In this document: positions 43,905 through 52,880 of the stretch, in pieces
Layout of the letters: each line of letters starts with the position of its first letter
Numbering within the stretch: position 1 is the stretch's first letter
From: an uncultured Opitutales bacterium
Lineage (GTDB): Bacteria > Verrucomicrobiota > Verrucomicrobiia > Opitutales > Intestinicryptomonadaceae
Reading direction: 5' to 3'
NCBI GenBank assembly: GCA_944389175.1
Contig: CALXLK010000001.1
Location: 1-64,000, forward strand
DNA: 64,000 nt
Translations under genes and position numbers: made by a program
The notes under the pieces: model-generated
Seen by the model: the letters and a program-made list of their open reading frames with translations, nothing else
Told to the model about the DNA's origin: nothing
Databases searched by the model: none

Positions 43905-44596
43905 TGGATATTGAGGCGACAGACGCGCATTGCCACATCGGGGGAATTTCCTCCGACATTGATGCTGCAGTCTGCGCCATAAACGAGGCTCAGTGGCCGC
44001 AACTCGCCCGCGCGGGCAATCCGAAAATAAAGAAAGTTTACGGTTTGTTTTTGGGAGAGGCCCTCTCCCATTCCGACGCCCAGCTTTCAGAGGCGTTTAA
44101 AACTTTGCGGGATTACCTTTGCGGGGCTTCGGCAGTCGGTGAGTTCGGCCTGGACAAGCGCTTTACGTCTGTGCTGCCCTTTTACAGGCAGGAAAAGATA
44201 TTCGACGCCCACATAGAACTTTGCATCGCCGCGGGGCTGCCGGGAGTTCTTCACTGCGTGGGCGCGTGGGGATTTTTGCTAAAAAAGCTCAAGGCGGCCT
44301 CGAGAAGCGGCGCAGGGCCGTTTTTACTCCATTCGGCAGGCTGCGCGGCGGAGTTGGCGCGGCATTTCATGGAGCTTGGCTGCTATTTTTCGTTTTCGGC
44401 GCGCCAGTTGGTTTCGCGAAAGGGCCTCGAGACGGCGGCTGTTGTCGATAAGGACCGAATTCTTCTTGAAAGCGACGATCTTCCGTCGGCGCAGGCGTAT
44501 GCGCAAAATCTCAATAAGCTGGCCGCAGTTAGGAACACCGACGCCGGAGAGTTGTCTATTTGCATTAACCGAAACTTTCACAGATTTTTTAAATGA
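43904..44596 (+). CDS. TatD-family metal-dependent hydrolase
   Basis: A 230-residue amidohydrolase-superfamily protein. Metal ligands appear as TDAHCHIGG at the start, GEFGLDKRF (Glu), LHCVGAW and FLLHSAG (His), and LLESDDLP (Asp). TatD enzymes are 3'-5' exonucleases or deacylases. This one is short (typical 255-265), so some loops are trimmed. It overlaps tcdA by 4 bp. Confidence 0.8.
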   Translation: MDIEATDAHCHIGGISSDIDAAVCAINEAQWPQLARAGNPKIKKVYGLFLGEALSHSDAQLSEAFKTLRDYLCGASAVGEFGLDKRFTSVLPFYRQEKIFDAHIELCIAAGLPGVLHCVGAWGFLLKKLKAASRSGAGPFLLHSAGCAAELARHFMELGCYFSFSARQLVSRKGLETAAVVDKDRILLESDDLPSAQAYAQNLNKLAAVRNTDAGELSICINRNFHRFFK

Positions 44597-45462
44597 TGTT
44601 TCAACGCACCGCAATCATATACGGGGAGCCCCTTTGCAGAAAGCTCGAGAGGGGTTGCGTTGCCATTTGCGGCGCGGGCGCGGTGGGCTCGTTTGCGGCC
44701 GAGGCTCTTTGCAGGTTGGGGGTGGGAGAGTTTCACATTTTCGATTTCGACGTATTTGAGCAGTCGAATAAAAACAGGCAGCTGTGCGCGCTCGATTCCA
44801 CCATTGGCAAATCGAAGGCGCAGGTCCAGTGCGGCCGCATTCTCGACATAAACCCGCTCGCCCGGGCGGCCGCCCACGATGTCTTTATAGACGAAACCTC
44901 GCTGGGGCAAATTTTTGACGCCAAGCCCGACGTAATCGTCGACGCAATCGACAGCATTCATTCAAAAGTGCTGCTTGCTTGCGCGGCAATCGAGTGCGGC
45001 GTACCGATTGTCTCGAGCATGGGCGCGGCCAGAAAAAAGAATCCCCTCGAGGTGAAAACGGCCGATATCTTTAAGACGTATGCATGCCCGCTGGCCGCGC
45101 GAATCAGAAAGGCCCTTAGGCAAAAAGGAATAAAGAAGGGCTACAAATGCGTTTTTTCCTCTGAAATTGTGGAGGAGCAAACGCATTTGTCCGGGCAGGG
45201 TGGAGCTCTGCATGGAGAGGGGGCGGATCTGCGCAGCATGCAAGTACCCTTGGGGGGCGGGCATTTTGAACGGAAAGATGAGGCCTGCGATGATTGCGAC
45301 ATTGCTCCTGAGTCGGCTTTCTCGGTTCGGCGCGGGCGAGGTGGAGACTTGGGCTTAAGCGCCCGAAAAACTAAAATTATTGGCAGTTCGATAATTGTCA
45401 CAGGCGTTTTCGGTCTAAATTTGGCGAATTTGGCGCTTGAGGAATTTTCAAATAAGAAATAG
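44593..45462 (+). CDS. tcdA: tRNA threonylcarbamoyladenosine dehydratase TcdA (ThiF/E1-like)
   Basis: A 289-residue ThiF-fold protein. The nucleotide site is CVAICGAGAVGSFAAEALCRLGVG, followed by FDFDVFEQSNKNRQ, KAQVQCGRILDINP and VDAIDSIHSKVLL. TcdA adenylates and cyclises t6A37 to ct6A37 in tRNA. The C-terminal region (about 200-260) is longer and more polar than usual (several Gly, His and Cys), before the conserved final GVFGLNLANLALEEF segment. Family assignment is firm; the extra segment is unexplained. Confidence 0.88.
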   Translation: MMFQRTAIIYGEPLCRKLERGCVAICGAGAVGSFAAEALCRLGVGEFHIFDFDVFEQSNKNRQLCALDSTIGKSKAQVQCGRILDINPLARAAAHDVFIDETSLGQIFDAKPDVIVDAIDSIHSKVLLACAAIECGVPIVSSMGAARKKNPLEVKTADIFKTYACPLAARIRKALRQKGIKKGYKCVFSSEIVEEQTHLSGQGGALHGEGADLRSMQVPLGGGHFERKDEACDDCDIAPESAFSVRRGRGGDLGLSARKTKIIGSSIIVTGVFGLNLANLALEEFSNKK

Positions 45463-45484
45463 TATTCCGATAACAAAGGTAAAT

Positions 45485-46351
45485 ATGTCATTTTTTGAAC
45501 AACGCTACTCGGGGCAAAACGGCGGGTTTTCTAACATGGCAAAGATGTTTGAGAACGCGACGGCCGTGGGTGTCTTGATATGGGCAAACATTATTATGTT
45601 TGTACTCGGAATGCTGTTCCCGGCCCTTTACGAGTACCTGACTCTCTCTCTTTACGCGCTCGAACACGGGCGCGTGTGGACTTTGCTTACATATTCTTTC
45701 ATGCACGGCGGGTTTTTGCATATTCTATGCAATATGCTGGGGCTTTACTTTATGGGGCGCCCCGTTGAAACGTGGATAGGCTCGGGCAAGTTTTTGATAT
45801 TGTACTTTTTCGGAGTGCTACTGGGGGCGGCCGCGTGGCTGCTGTTTGAGCTTTTTATGGGAGATGCCTCCATGCTGGGAGCCTCCGCCGGCGTTATGGC
45901 AATACTTTCGGGATTTTGCATTATGTATCCGCCAATGCCGATTACATTCCTGCTTTTTTTCATATTGCCCGTGCGCCTGATGCCCATGGTGATGCTTAAA
46001 ATTATTGCGGCGTTTGAGGTGTTTGGATTGTTGATGTCGCTTGCGGGCTCGGCCGCAGACATAGCATATGCGGCGCACTTGGGCGGGATAGCCGCAGGCG
46101 TGATATTTGTCTATCTATTGCGCCGCGGCAAAATACCGTCCTTTGGCGGCATGAAGGTAAAGTTTGCAAAGTACGTTCAGAAAGGCAAAAATGTAAAACG
46201 CGCATGCGAGTATAAATTTAAGGTAAACATATCTCCTGACGACGATACCCAAATAGATTCAATTTTGGAAAAAATAAACAAAAAGGGATTTTCGTCGCTC
46301 ACCGACGAGGAGCGGGAGTTTCTCTGCCGCGCGCGCCAGAAACGCAAATAG
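45485..46351 (+). CDS. Rhomboid-family intramembrane serine protease
   Basis: A 288-residue six-helix membrane protein. HGGFLHILCNMLGLYFMG carries the conserved H/N elements, the catalytic serine is S134 (MLGASAGVMA), and its histidine partner is H198 (YAAHLGGIAAG). A cytoplasmic C-terminal tail (about 215-288) is basic, then ends with a short conserved motif (ILEKINKKGFSSLTDEEREFL) seen in many environmental rhomboids. The start at 45485 has AAAGG upstream; an earlier ATG would overlap tcdA. Substrates are unknown. Confidence 0.9.
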   Translation: MSFFEQRYSGQNGGFSNMAKMFENATAVGVLIWANIIMFVLGMLFPALYEYLTLSLYALEHGRVWTLLTYSFMHGGFLHILCNMLGLYFMGRPVETWIGSGKFLILYFFGVLLGAAAWLLFELFMGDASMLGASAGVMAILSGFCIMYPPMPITFLLFFILPVRLMPMVMLKIIAAFEVFGLLMSLAGSAADIAYAAHLGGIAAGVIFVYLLRRGKIPSFGGMKVKFAKYVQKGKNVKRACEYKFKVNISPDDDTQIDSILEKINKKGFSSLTDEEREFLCRARQKRK

Positions 46352-46381
46352 AAAATCGATACGAATTTAATAAAAACGAAC

Positions 46382-48643
46382 ATGAAACTTATCAAGATTC
46401 TGCTTTTAACGGTTGCACTTTTGGCCCAGACGCTTGCCGGAGTGCAGGCTCAGCAACTGCTTTCTACAAACAGGGTTCCGCTGCAGACTACGCAAAAGAT
46501 GCGCAACGAGACCCGCGCCATGGTTTTGTGCCTTGAAAACGGCCACATATCCCGCACGGCCTTGTCCGACCTCGATATGCGGCAGTTTATACGCGAATAC
46601 ATGCAGAGAGTCGATATATTCAAGATGTTTTTCACCACGGCCGACGTTCAGCATTTTCAGGACTTTTTTGCGCAGTCATCAGACATAATGCTTCACCAGG
46701 GCACGCTTCTGCCGGCCTTCTCAATATACGACAAGTTTATAGACCGCGCCGAAAAACGCCTTGCATGGATCAAGGAGCGCATGAAAAAGCCCTTCGATCT
46801 GAAAAGATCAGACACTTTCGCATACGACCGCAGCAAGGCCAACTGGCCCGCGAATATCAAAGAAGCCGACGACCTTTGGGACAAGCGGCTCACACTCGAT
46901 ATAATCGGTGAGATGCTCTCGTTTGACAACCCGAAATCTTCGTCCACAAAGAAGGGCAAGAAGGCCTTAAAGGAGAAAAAGGCGCAGCCCGAGGATAAAA
47001 ACGCGCCGAAAACATTCGAGGAGAAATTTGAAAAAGCCAAGGCCGAAGTGCTCAAGCGCTACGAACACCTCATAGAAAATTACGTCAAGTTCGATACTAT
47101 CGAAATAGAGGAGCTTTACCTCAACGCGCTCTCGGAAATGTACGATCCCCATTCGACCTTTCTTTCCGAATACGCGCTTGAGGAGTTCGACATCGCCATT
47201 AGGAACTCGCTCGTTGGAATAGGCGCAACTCTCCAGGAAAAGGACGGCTATTGCAGCGTCGTGGAACTTCTTCCCGGCGGGCCGGCAAAGGAGAGCAAAC
47301 AGATTCATGCCGGCGACAAAATTTTGGCCGTAGGACAGGGTGAAACCGGAGAGATGGTCGATGTAATAGGCATGAAGCTGCGCAAGACCGTGCGCATGAT
47401 ACGCGGCAAGGAGGGCAGCAAGGTGCGCCTGCTCATAGAGCCCGCGTCAAACCCCAGTGCGCGCAATACCGTCGTGTTAGAGCGCAAGGAAATAAAGCTT
47501 ACGACAAAGCTTGCCAAGGCCGTGGTGTACACGGTGCCCATGGGCGACAAAACGGTGCCCATCGGCGTGATTGACCTGCCCGCCTTCTATGGAGAGGGGC
47601 CCGGAGACGACGGCGCCAAGGGCTTTAGCACGTCAAAAAACGTGGCCGAATTGCTGCAGAAGCTCAAGGACTGCAATGTAAAGGGCATAATTTTAGACTT
47701 GCGCCGCAACGGAGGCGGCTTCCTAAACGAGGCCATATCTCTTGCGGGGCTGTTTATGAAAGGCCCTGTAGTTCAGGTTAGAAGCGGCATGGGAGACGCC
47801 AATGTCTTGAGCACGGACGGCGCCGAAAAGATAGCCTGGACGGGGCCGTTGATGGTGCTTGTCGACAGGCTTTCCGCCTCCGCTAGCGAGATTGTAGCCG
47901 GCGCTCTCCAGGATCACAAACGCGCCATAATTGTGGGAGACGCGCATACGCACGGAAAGGGCACCGTGCAGACTGTTTGCCCCCTTTCAAGAATCGACCC
48001 CCAGCAGAAGAGCGCGGCCAAGTTCACAATTCAAAAATGGTATGCACCCAGCGGAAACTCCATCCAGCTTAAGGGTGTAGAGCCCGATATCGTTTTGCCG
48101 TCGCTTTTCGACAATATGGAATTCGGCGAAAAATACCAGGATTACGCGCTCAAGTGGGACAGCATATCCCCGGCGCAAATTGACGACGTCTGGTTTTACG
48201 GTGTGGGCAAGGCGCAGGCCGGCGCATTAATTGCAAAATTAAACGCGCAGTCGCGCGAGCGCCAGAACAAGCTCGACGAATTCAAGTTCTTAAAAGAGCG
48301 CATAGATTGGCTTAAGAAGCGCCAGGATAAAAAGGATCTCGAGCTCAACTACGACATGCGCCAGGCCGAACTTAAAAAAGCCGAGGCCTTTATAGATTCG
48401 GTTGAAAAGCGCGAGGAGGAATTTGCAAAATCGAATTTCAAGAAGCAGGAGATTTTGCTCGAGGCTTCCAAAAAGAATCTGGAAAAGAAAGAGGAGGATT
48501 TAAAAAAGGAGATTAAATCGGACGAGGAGACTCTATTAGACGAGGATAAAGAGGAGATTTTTGACGTCCAGTTGCGCGAGGCTCTGCGGATAATGGCCGA
48601 TTGGATTGAAATATTAAACCAATCCCCAAAAACCAACCCGTAG
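46382..48643 (+). CDS. Carboxy-terminal processing protease (Prc/Tsp-like, S41)
   Basis: A 753-residue exported protease. The signal peptide ends near VQA|Q (residue 24). An N-terminal Tsp-type helical domain (about 25-240) is followed by a PDZ domain (about 270-350; GIGATLQEKDGYCSV... GDKILAVGQG). The S41 catalytic core holds RNGGGFLNEA, the serine in LSASASEIVAGAL and the lysine in HGKGTVQTV. The last 110 residues are a Lys/Glu-rich coiled coil. It trims or degrades periplasmic proteins from the C-terminus. It is the last gene in a long plus-strand run. Confidence 0.92.
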   Translation: MKLIKILLLTVALLAQTLAGVQAQQLLSTNRVPLQTTQKMRNETRAMVLCLENGHISRTALSDLDMRQFIREYMQRVDIFKMFFTTADVQHFQDFFAQSSDIMLHQGTLLPAFSIYDKFIDRAEKRLAWIKERMKKPFDLKRSDTFAYDRSKANWPANIKEADDLWDKRLTLDIIGEMLSFDNPKSSSTKKGKKALKEKKAQPEDKNAPKTFEEKFEKAKAEVLKRYEHLIENYVKFDTIEIEELYLNALSEMYDPHSTFLSEYALEEFDIAIRNSLVGIGATLQEKDGYCSVVELLPGGPAKESKQIHAGDKILAVGQGETGEMVDVIGMKLRKTVRMIRGKEGSKVRLLIEPASNPSARNTVVLERKEIKLTTKLAKAVVYTVPMGDKTVPIGVIDLPAFYGEGPGDDGAKGFSTSKNVAELLQKLKDCNVKGIILDLRRNGGGFLNEAISLAGLFMKGPVVQVRSGMGDANVLSTDGAEKIAWTGPLMVLVDRLSASASEIVAGALQDHKRAIIVGDAHTHGKGTVQTVCPLSRIDPQQKSAAKFTIQKWYAPSGNSIQLKGVEPDIVLPSLFDNMEFGEKYQDYALKWDSISPAQIDDVWFYGVGKAQAGALIAKLNAQSRERQNKLDEFKFLKERIDWLKKRQDKKDLELNYDMRQAELKKAEAFIDSVEKREEEFAKSNFKKQEILLEASKKNLEKKEEDLKKEIKSDEETLLDEDKEEIFDVQLREALRIMADWIEILNQSPKTNP

Positions 48644-48679
48644 CCGTTCGGCTTTTCCCTCGCCACCGCCAAAATGCCT

Positions 48680-48830
48680 CACTAGCGCAAAAGCCAGTCC
48701 GCAGGCCTTTTTTTCGGGGTGGGCGCCCAGACTCGCTAGAGCAAAAGCCAACCTGCAATCCTTCGTTCTTTTTTCCCCTGCCGCACCGCTAGGCGCGGAA
48801 GCAACACGGCGGTGCGGGGCTATTTTTTCC
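48680..48830 (+). repeat. Three degenerate ~54-nt tandem repeats, each ending in a T-run
   Basis: CTAG occurs at 48682, 48736 and 48789, i.e. with a period of 54 and 53 bases. The first two copies share CTAG-n-GCAAAAGCCA followed by a T-run (CCTTTTTTTC, CTTTTTTCC); the third has diverged and become part of a hairpin with ATTTTTTCC. Confidence 0.6.
48781..48829 (+). terminator. Rho-independent terminator of the protease gene run
   Basis: CCGCACCGC (48781-48789) pairs with GCGGTGCGG (48809-48817) and TATTTTTTCCC follows. The 19-base loop is long. Confidence 0.7.
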
Positions 48831-48946
48831 CTTTTTCATGTGGCAAAACATAAATTTCTGTTATTCGGCGCGAGTCTTTAGATTCGCGCCGTCAATGTAG
48901 CTAATTTGCCGTTATTTCAAATCGAAATCGAGCCGTTGCGGGCAAC

Positions 48947-48980
48947 AAAAAAAGCCGGGCATAAAGCCCGGCCTTTTTTT
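48947..48980. terminator. Bidirectional terminator between ctp and squalene-hopene cyclase genes
   Basis: GCCGGGC (48954-48960) pairs with GCCCGGC (48966-48972) around ATAAA. It is flanked by A7 on the left and T7 on the right, so it works in both directions; it ends 4 bases from the minus-strand shc stop. Confidence 0.92.
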
Positions 48981-48983
48981 GCC

Positions 48984-51020
48984 TTATTTAATATCGTACT
49001 TTTCCCGCGCCCTGGCCAGGGCGGTAATTGGGAAATACATTCTGTACCAGTTGTAATTGAGCATAAAGCCCCGCGCGAGCTCTTTGCCCTGGGGCAGGGG
49101 CGCCCCGGCGCGGAGATCGACTTTTGCGCCAAGGCCGTATCCGGGAAATCCGGTTCCGGTGTAGTAGGGCTCGTCCCATGTGCCGTCGTCGCGGTTGGTC
49201 GATGTGAGAAAATCGACGGCGCGCTTTATGTTCGGCAGGTACGTCCTGTCGTCGGCGGCCACAAAAGCCGAGAGCGCCCACGCAGTCTGAGAGGCCGTCG
49301 ACGGTATCCCGCAGCCGGAATATTTGGGCTCCATATACGAGGCTATCGATTCGCCCCAGCCGCCGTCGGATTGCTGCTTCGACGCCAGCCACGCCAGCGC
49401 CTTTTTCATGGCCGGCGAATCTCCCTCGCCTATGGCCGCAAGAGCCGCAACTACGCTCGACGTGCCGTAAATGTAGTTTACGCCCCAACGGCCAAACCAC
49501 GAGCCGTCGTCCTCCTGCTCGCTGTAAATGTATTTGAGCGCCTTCGCTATTGCCGGGTGGTTCCTCGAAAAACCGCACATTGCAAGCGCTTCTATCACAT
49601 GCGCTGTGACATCGGCACTCGGAGGGTCGAGAACCTCTCCAAAATCGCAGAAGGGAATTTTTGTTACAATCTTGCGCGTGTTATCTTTGTCGAAAGCCGC
49701 CCAGCCTCCGTTTTCGCACTGCATCGCCAAGACCCAATTTATGGTGCGCCTAATGGCCGAATCAACGCGCCGAGCGCGCAGGTTTTCTCGGGGAATGAGC
49801 TTTTGCACCTTTTTCAGGGCCACTATGCCTATGGCGGCGTCGTCTATGTCCGGATAAAAGTTATTGGCCCTCTCAAAGGCCCAGCCGCCGGGTTCGACGT
49901 CTCTGCCCACCTTTACAGACCAGTCGCCATGGTGGCGGTTCTCCTTTGACAATACGTAGTCGAGCGCCTTGATGAGCTCCGGGCACGTCCCCGGAGTCTC
50001 CCCAGCGTCGATTAGGGCGATCATTGTCAGAAAGGTATCCCAAATCGGGCTTTCGCTCGCCTGAAGCATTATTCCGTCGCCGCGCTTTACAGACCAATGC
50101 GCATTGAACGCGTCTATGGCCTTCGACATGTTTACCTGGTCTAGCGCAAAGCCTTCGACGTACATGGCTATTATGCCGTAAATCCACGGAGGTTGTATTC
50201 CACCCCACGCCCCGTCCTCATCCTGGTGCTCAAGTATCCACTGCAGAACGAGTTTTATCGCATGCTCCCTAAACGGCTTTACGGGAAGGCGGTTGTATGC
50301 GTGCAACGCATGGTCGAGCTTCATGAAGATGTTTTCCATGCTGAAGAAGCTGTTGTTCTTGCGCGGCATGCGAAAATCGGCCTTCTCCCGGCTTTCAGGG
50401 AAGAGTTCGTCAAGCTGCAGGTGCGCGGGCAGTTCCTTTATCGGGCGGCGCACCGTGAGTATTGTTATGGGCATCATCGTCGCCCGCGCCCAGCATGCGA
50501 AATCGTAGATGTTAAACGGGCACCACTTGGGCAAAAAGAATATTTCCGGGGGAACCACGGGCGTGTGTGCCCAGGGCCATTGTCCGAAAAGGGCGAGCCA
50601 ATACTTGGTGAATACCCTGATATTGTCTATCCAGTTGTTTTTAAGCAGCCACTTGCGCGCCTTCGCCATCACCGGACTGTCAACGTCGAAGCCGCTGATG
50701 CGCAGGGCAAAGTAACATTCGAGGGTAGTGTTGATATCGCCCTGTTCGGCCCCGTAATAGACGTCCCACGAGCCGTCTTCGCGCTGTCTGTCCAGTATGT
50801 AGCGGATCACCCCGTCTTTTTTGCGGTCTTCAAAACCTATGAAATACATCGCAAGAAGCCATTGGGCTTCCATGCAGCAGTTCGTATCAAGCGGCGCGTT
50901 CCAATAGCCTTCGGGGTATTGCTTGCTCCTTACGTAGGCTATCGCCTTCTTTAGCGTATGTGCCAGTTTCGCGCCTTCGGCCTCGGACGTGGCCTTCGCA
51001 CTGTCGGGATGTTCTACCAT
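48984..51020 (-). CDS. shc: Squalene--hopene cyclase
   Basis: A 678-residue terpene cyclase. The catalytic DxDD acid motif is DIDD at 391-394 (FYPDIDDAAIGIV), and multiple QW repeats are visible (QREDGSWDVYYG, QDEDGAWGGIQPPW, QCENGGWAAFDKDN, QQSDGGWGES). It cyclises squalene to hopene/diplopterol on the membrane. Length fits the family (about 630-720). HpnH is encoded elsewhere in this window, so adenosylhopane-type hopanoids are likely. The squalene-forming hpnCDE genes are not in view. A beta-CASP nuclease gene lies 233 bp upstream on the same strand. Confidence 0.96.
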   Translation of the reverse strand: MVEHPDSAKATSEAEGAKLAHTLKKAIAYVRSKQYPEGYWNAPLDTNCCMEAQWLLAMYFIGFEDRKKDGVIRYILDRQREDGSWDVYYGAEQGDINTTLECYFALRISGFDVDSPVMAKARKWLLKNNWIDNIRVFTKYWLALFGQWPWAHTPVVPPEIFFLPKWCPFNIYDFACWARATMMPITILTVRRPIKELPAHLQLDELFPESREKADFRMPRKNNSFFSMENIFMKLDHALHAYNRLPVKPFREHAIKLVLQWILEHQDEDGAWGGIQPPWIYGIIAMYVEGFALDQVNMSKAIDAFNAHWSVKRGDGIMLQASESPIWDTFLTMIALIDAGETPGTCPELIKALDYVLSKENRHHGDWSVKVGRDVEPGGWAFERANNFYPDIDDAAIGIVALKKVQKLIPRENLRARRVDSAIRRTINWVLAMQCENGGWAAFDKDNTRKIVTKIPFCDFGEVLDPPSADVTAHVIEALAMCGFSRNHPAIAKALKYIYSEQEDDGSWFGRWGVNYIYGTSSVVAALAAIGEGDSPAMKKALAWLASKQQSDGGWGESIASYMEPKYSGCGIPSTASQTAWALSAFVAADDRTYLPNIKRAVDFLTSTNRDDGTWDEPYYTGTGFPGYGLGAKVDLRAGAPLPQGKELARGFMLNYNWYRMYFPITALARAREKYDIK

Positions 51021-51253
51021 GCTACAATGCTTACAAAGCTAACATTTTAGTCAAACAATATTTTAACGTTATTTGTCCGACGCCCCAACGCCCTGTCCGA
51101 CAAAGTCGGAGCAAATTCATAAAACTAATAGAGGCCTTTGCCGAAAGTCATCTTATTAAACGGAAAATATTGAACCGAAACATAGACCGGCCGCAGATTT
51201 CAGCTCGCTTTTCATATCCGGGACAGCGGCCGTTTGAGGCGGTAGAGCCGCAT

Positions 51254-52609
51254 CTAAAGCTCTATCGGTATGAGAGGCTCGGGTATGACGACGTTCGTAT
51301 TCGGAAGCCGGTCTAAAATTTCGTACATAAACCACTGGCGCGACTCTTCGCTGCCGTGCGTCAGAACTACGCAGCGGGGATCTTTGCGCAGTATGAAGTC
51401 CAAAATTTCCTCCCGATCGGCGTGCGATGTTAAATCGAACTTATCGACGCGGCAATTAACCTGGCCTATGTAGAAGAGGTCGCGGAAGGCAAAGTCGTCT
51501 CCGGTGTGGGTCTTAAGCAGCTTTGCCGCGGGCGTTTCGGGATCGCAATAGCCGACCAGAAATATGGCGTTGGCGCTCGATCCCATTACGCAGCTTGCAG
51601 CCACGTAGGCCGGCGTGTTCTCGACCATCATTCCGCTGCCGAGCACGTATATTCCCTTCTCGTCGAAATCCTTGCCGGGTTCCATTTTTTCCCTCAAAAC
51701 ATGCGCGCTCTCGAGCGTCTTCTTTGAAAAGTTTACATACGCGGAAGTTTTTGAAAGCTTTATAAGATGCTCGGCGATATCAACTGCCAGCCCCCCGATG
51801 AAAACGGGCGTCTGGGCAGGTATGGCCTTGCGCTCTTTGCCCTTTGCTATAATTAGCAGCACTTCCTGCATCCTGCCCAGGGCAAACGAGGGTATGAGCA
51901 CGTTGCCGCCGTCTTCTATGACACGGGCAATCTCGCCGATGAGGCGCTCCTCTTCGCTGGGGTGGTCCTCAAATACGCGCTTTTCACGCGCGCCGCGGGT
52001 TGTTTCAACCACGAGTATGTCGACGGTGTCGTCCGTCGGCTTGGCGCCTTTGAGAAGATTCGTGTCGTGAAAGGAAATGTCGCCGCTGAACATGTACTTT
52101 TTCTTGTTGTATTCGAACGTTATCGAGGCGGCGCCGGGGATGTGCCCGGAGGGGGTGAAAGTTATGGATACTCTGCTGCCGTTTAATTCGAATACGCGTT
52201 CGCGGTTAAAGGCCATGGGGGTGAGCTGTTGGGCTATTTTGTCGAGCTGCGAGTTGTCAAAGAGCGGGTATTCCTTGATGTCCTTTTCCTGCCTTTGGCG
52301 CACCATTACAGACCTCGAGTTTCTAAGCATCTTAAACATCAACTCGCGCGAATCTTCCGATACGAGCACGCGCGCGCTGTTCTGGCGGCGTATAAGCACC
52401 GGCAGGGCGCCGCAGTGGTCGAGGTGCGCATGCGTTATGGCTATAAAGTCGAGGCTGTCGTCGGGGATTTTAGACAAGTCCGGGAGCGCGTCAAAACCCA
52501 GCTTTTTAGGGTGCATCCCGCAATCGACAAGCGCCTTGAATGGCCCGAACTCTATAAGGTGGGCGCTCGAGCCTACGTCTATGGCCTTGTTTAAATCTGT
52601 GTATAGCAT
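51254..52609 (-). CDS. Beta-CASP metallo-beta-lactamase RNA nuclease
   Basis: A protein of about 451 residues started at the ATG at 52609 (MLYTDLNKAIDVGSSAHLIE), with GGAAA about 10 bases upstream. The metal site is ITHAHLDHCGALPVL, then GHIPGAASITFEY and VETTRGAREKRVFE, and the beta-CASP part includes VLIPSFALGRMQEVL. The final histidine motif is VLTHGSEESRQWF. This matches the YSH1/CPSF-like family that processes RNA endo- or exonucleolytically. The target RNA is unknown. Confidence 0.88.
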   Translation of the reverse strand: MLYTDLNKAIDVGSSAHLIEFGPFKALVDCGMHPKKLGFDALPDLSKIPDDSLDFIAITHAHLDHCGALPVLIRRQNSARVLVSEDSRELMFKMLRNSRSVMVRQRQEKDIKEYPLFDNSQLDKIAQQLTPMAFNRERVFELNGSRVSITFTPSGHIPGAASITFEYNKKKYMFSGDISFHDTNLLKGAKPTDDTVDILVVETTRGAREKRVFEDHPSEEERLIGEIARVIEDGGNVLIPSFALGRMQEVLLIIAKGKERKAIPAQTPVFIGGLAVDIAEHLIKLSKTSAYVNFSKKTLESAHVLREKMEPGKDFDEKGIYVLGSGMMVENTPAYVAASCVMGSSANAIFLVGYCDPETPAAKLLKTHTGDDFAFRDLFYIGQVNCRVDKFDLTSHADREEILDFILRKDPRCVVLTHGSEESRQWFMYEILDRLPNTNVVIPEPLIPIEL

Positions 52610-52880
52610 ATCTATTATATTTCCGAGTTCGATCGGGGTCTTTTTACGGTTGCGGCCGCACTTTCGCCCCTCCGCCTGCGAACTCCGCGGAGACTCCAAT
52701 ATTATGATTGCCTAGAGCATTTACAGTTGTTTGGCTTTAATCTCAACTCTTTTTTGCGATTGTTATATTTTGTTTTTTTATCCGGCATGCACCGCTTCTT
52801 TTTTTTTCGCGTCAAAATGCTTGAAGTCGGTCGAAGTGTGTGCAATGAATACAATACGATAAACTCTTATCAAGGTGCCT

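Larger units (their letters stand above)
48644..48983. other. Intergenic region with repeats and terminators
   Basis: This convergent region contains a three-copy degenerate repeat (48680-48830), a strong hairpin at 48781-48829 and a bidirectional terminator at 48947-48980. No gene is visible. Confidence 0.7.
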
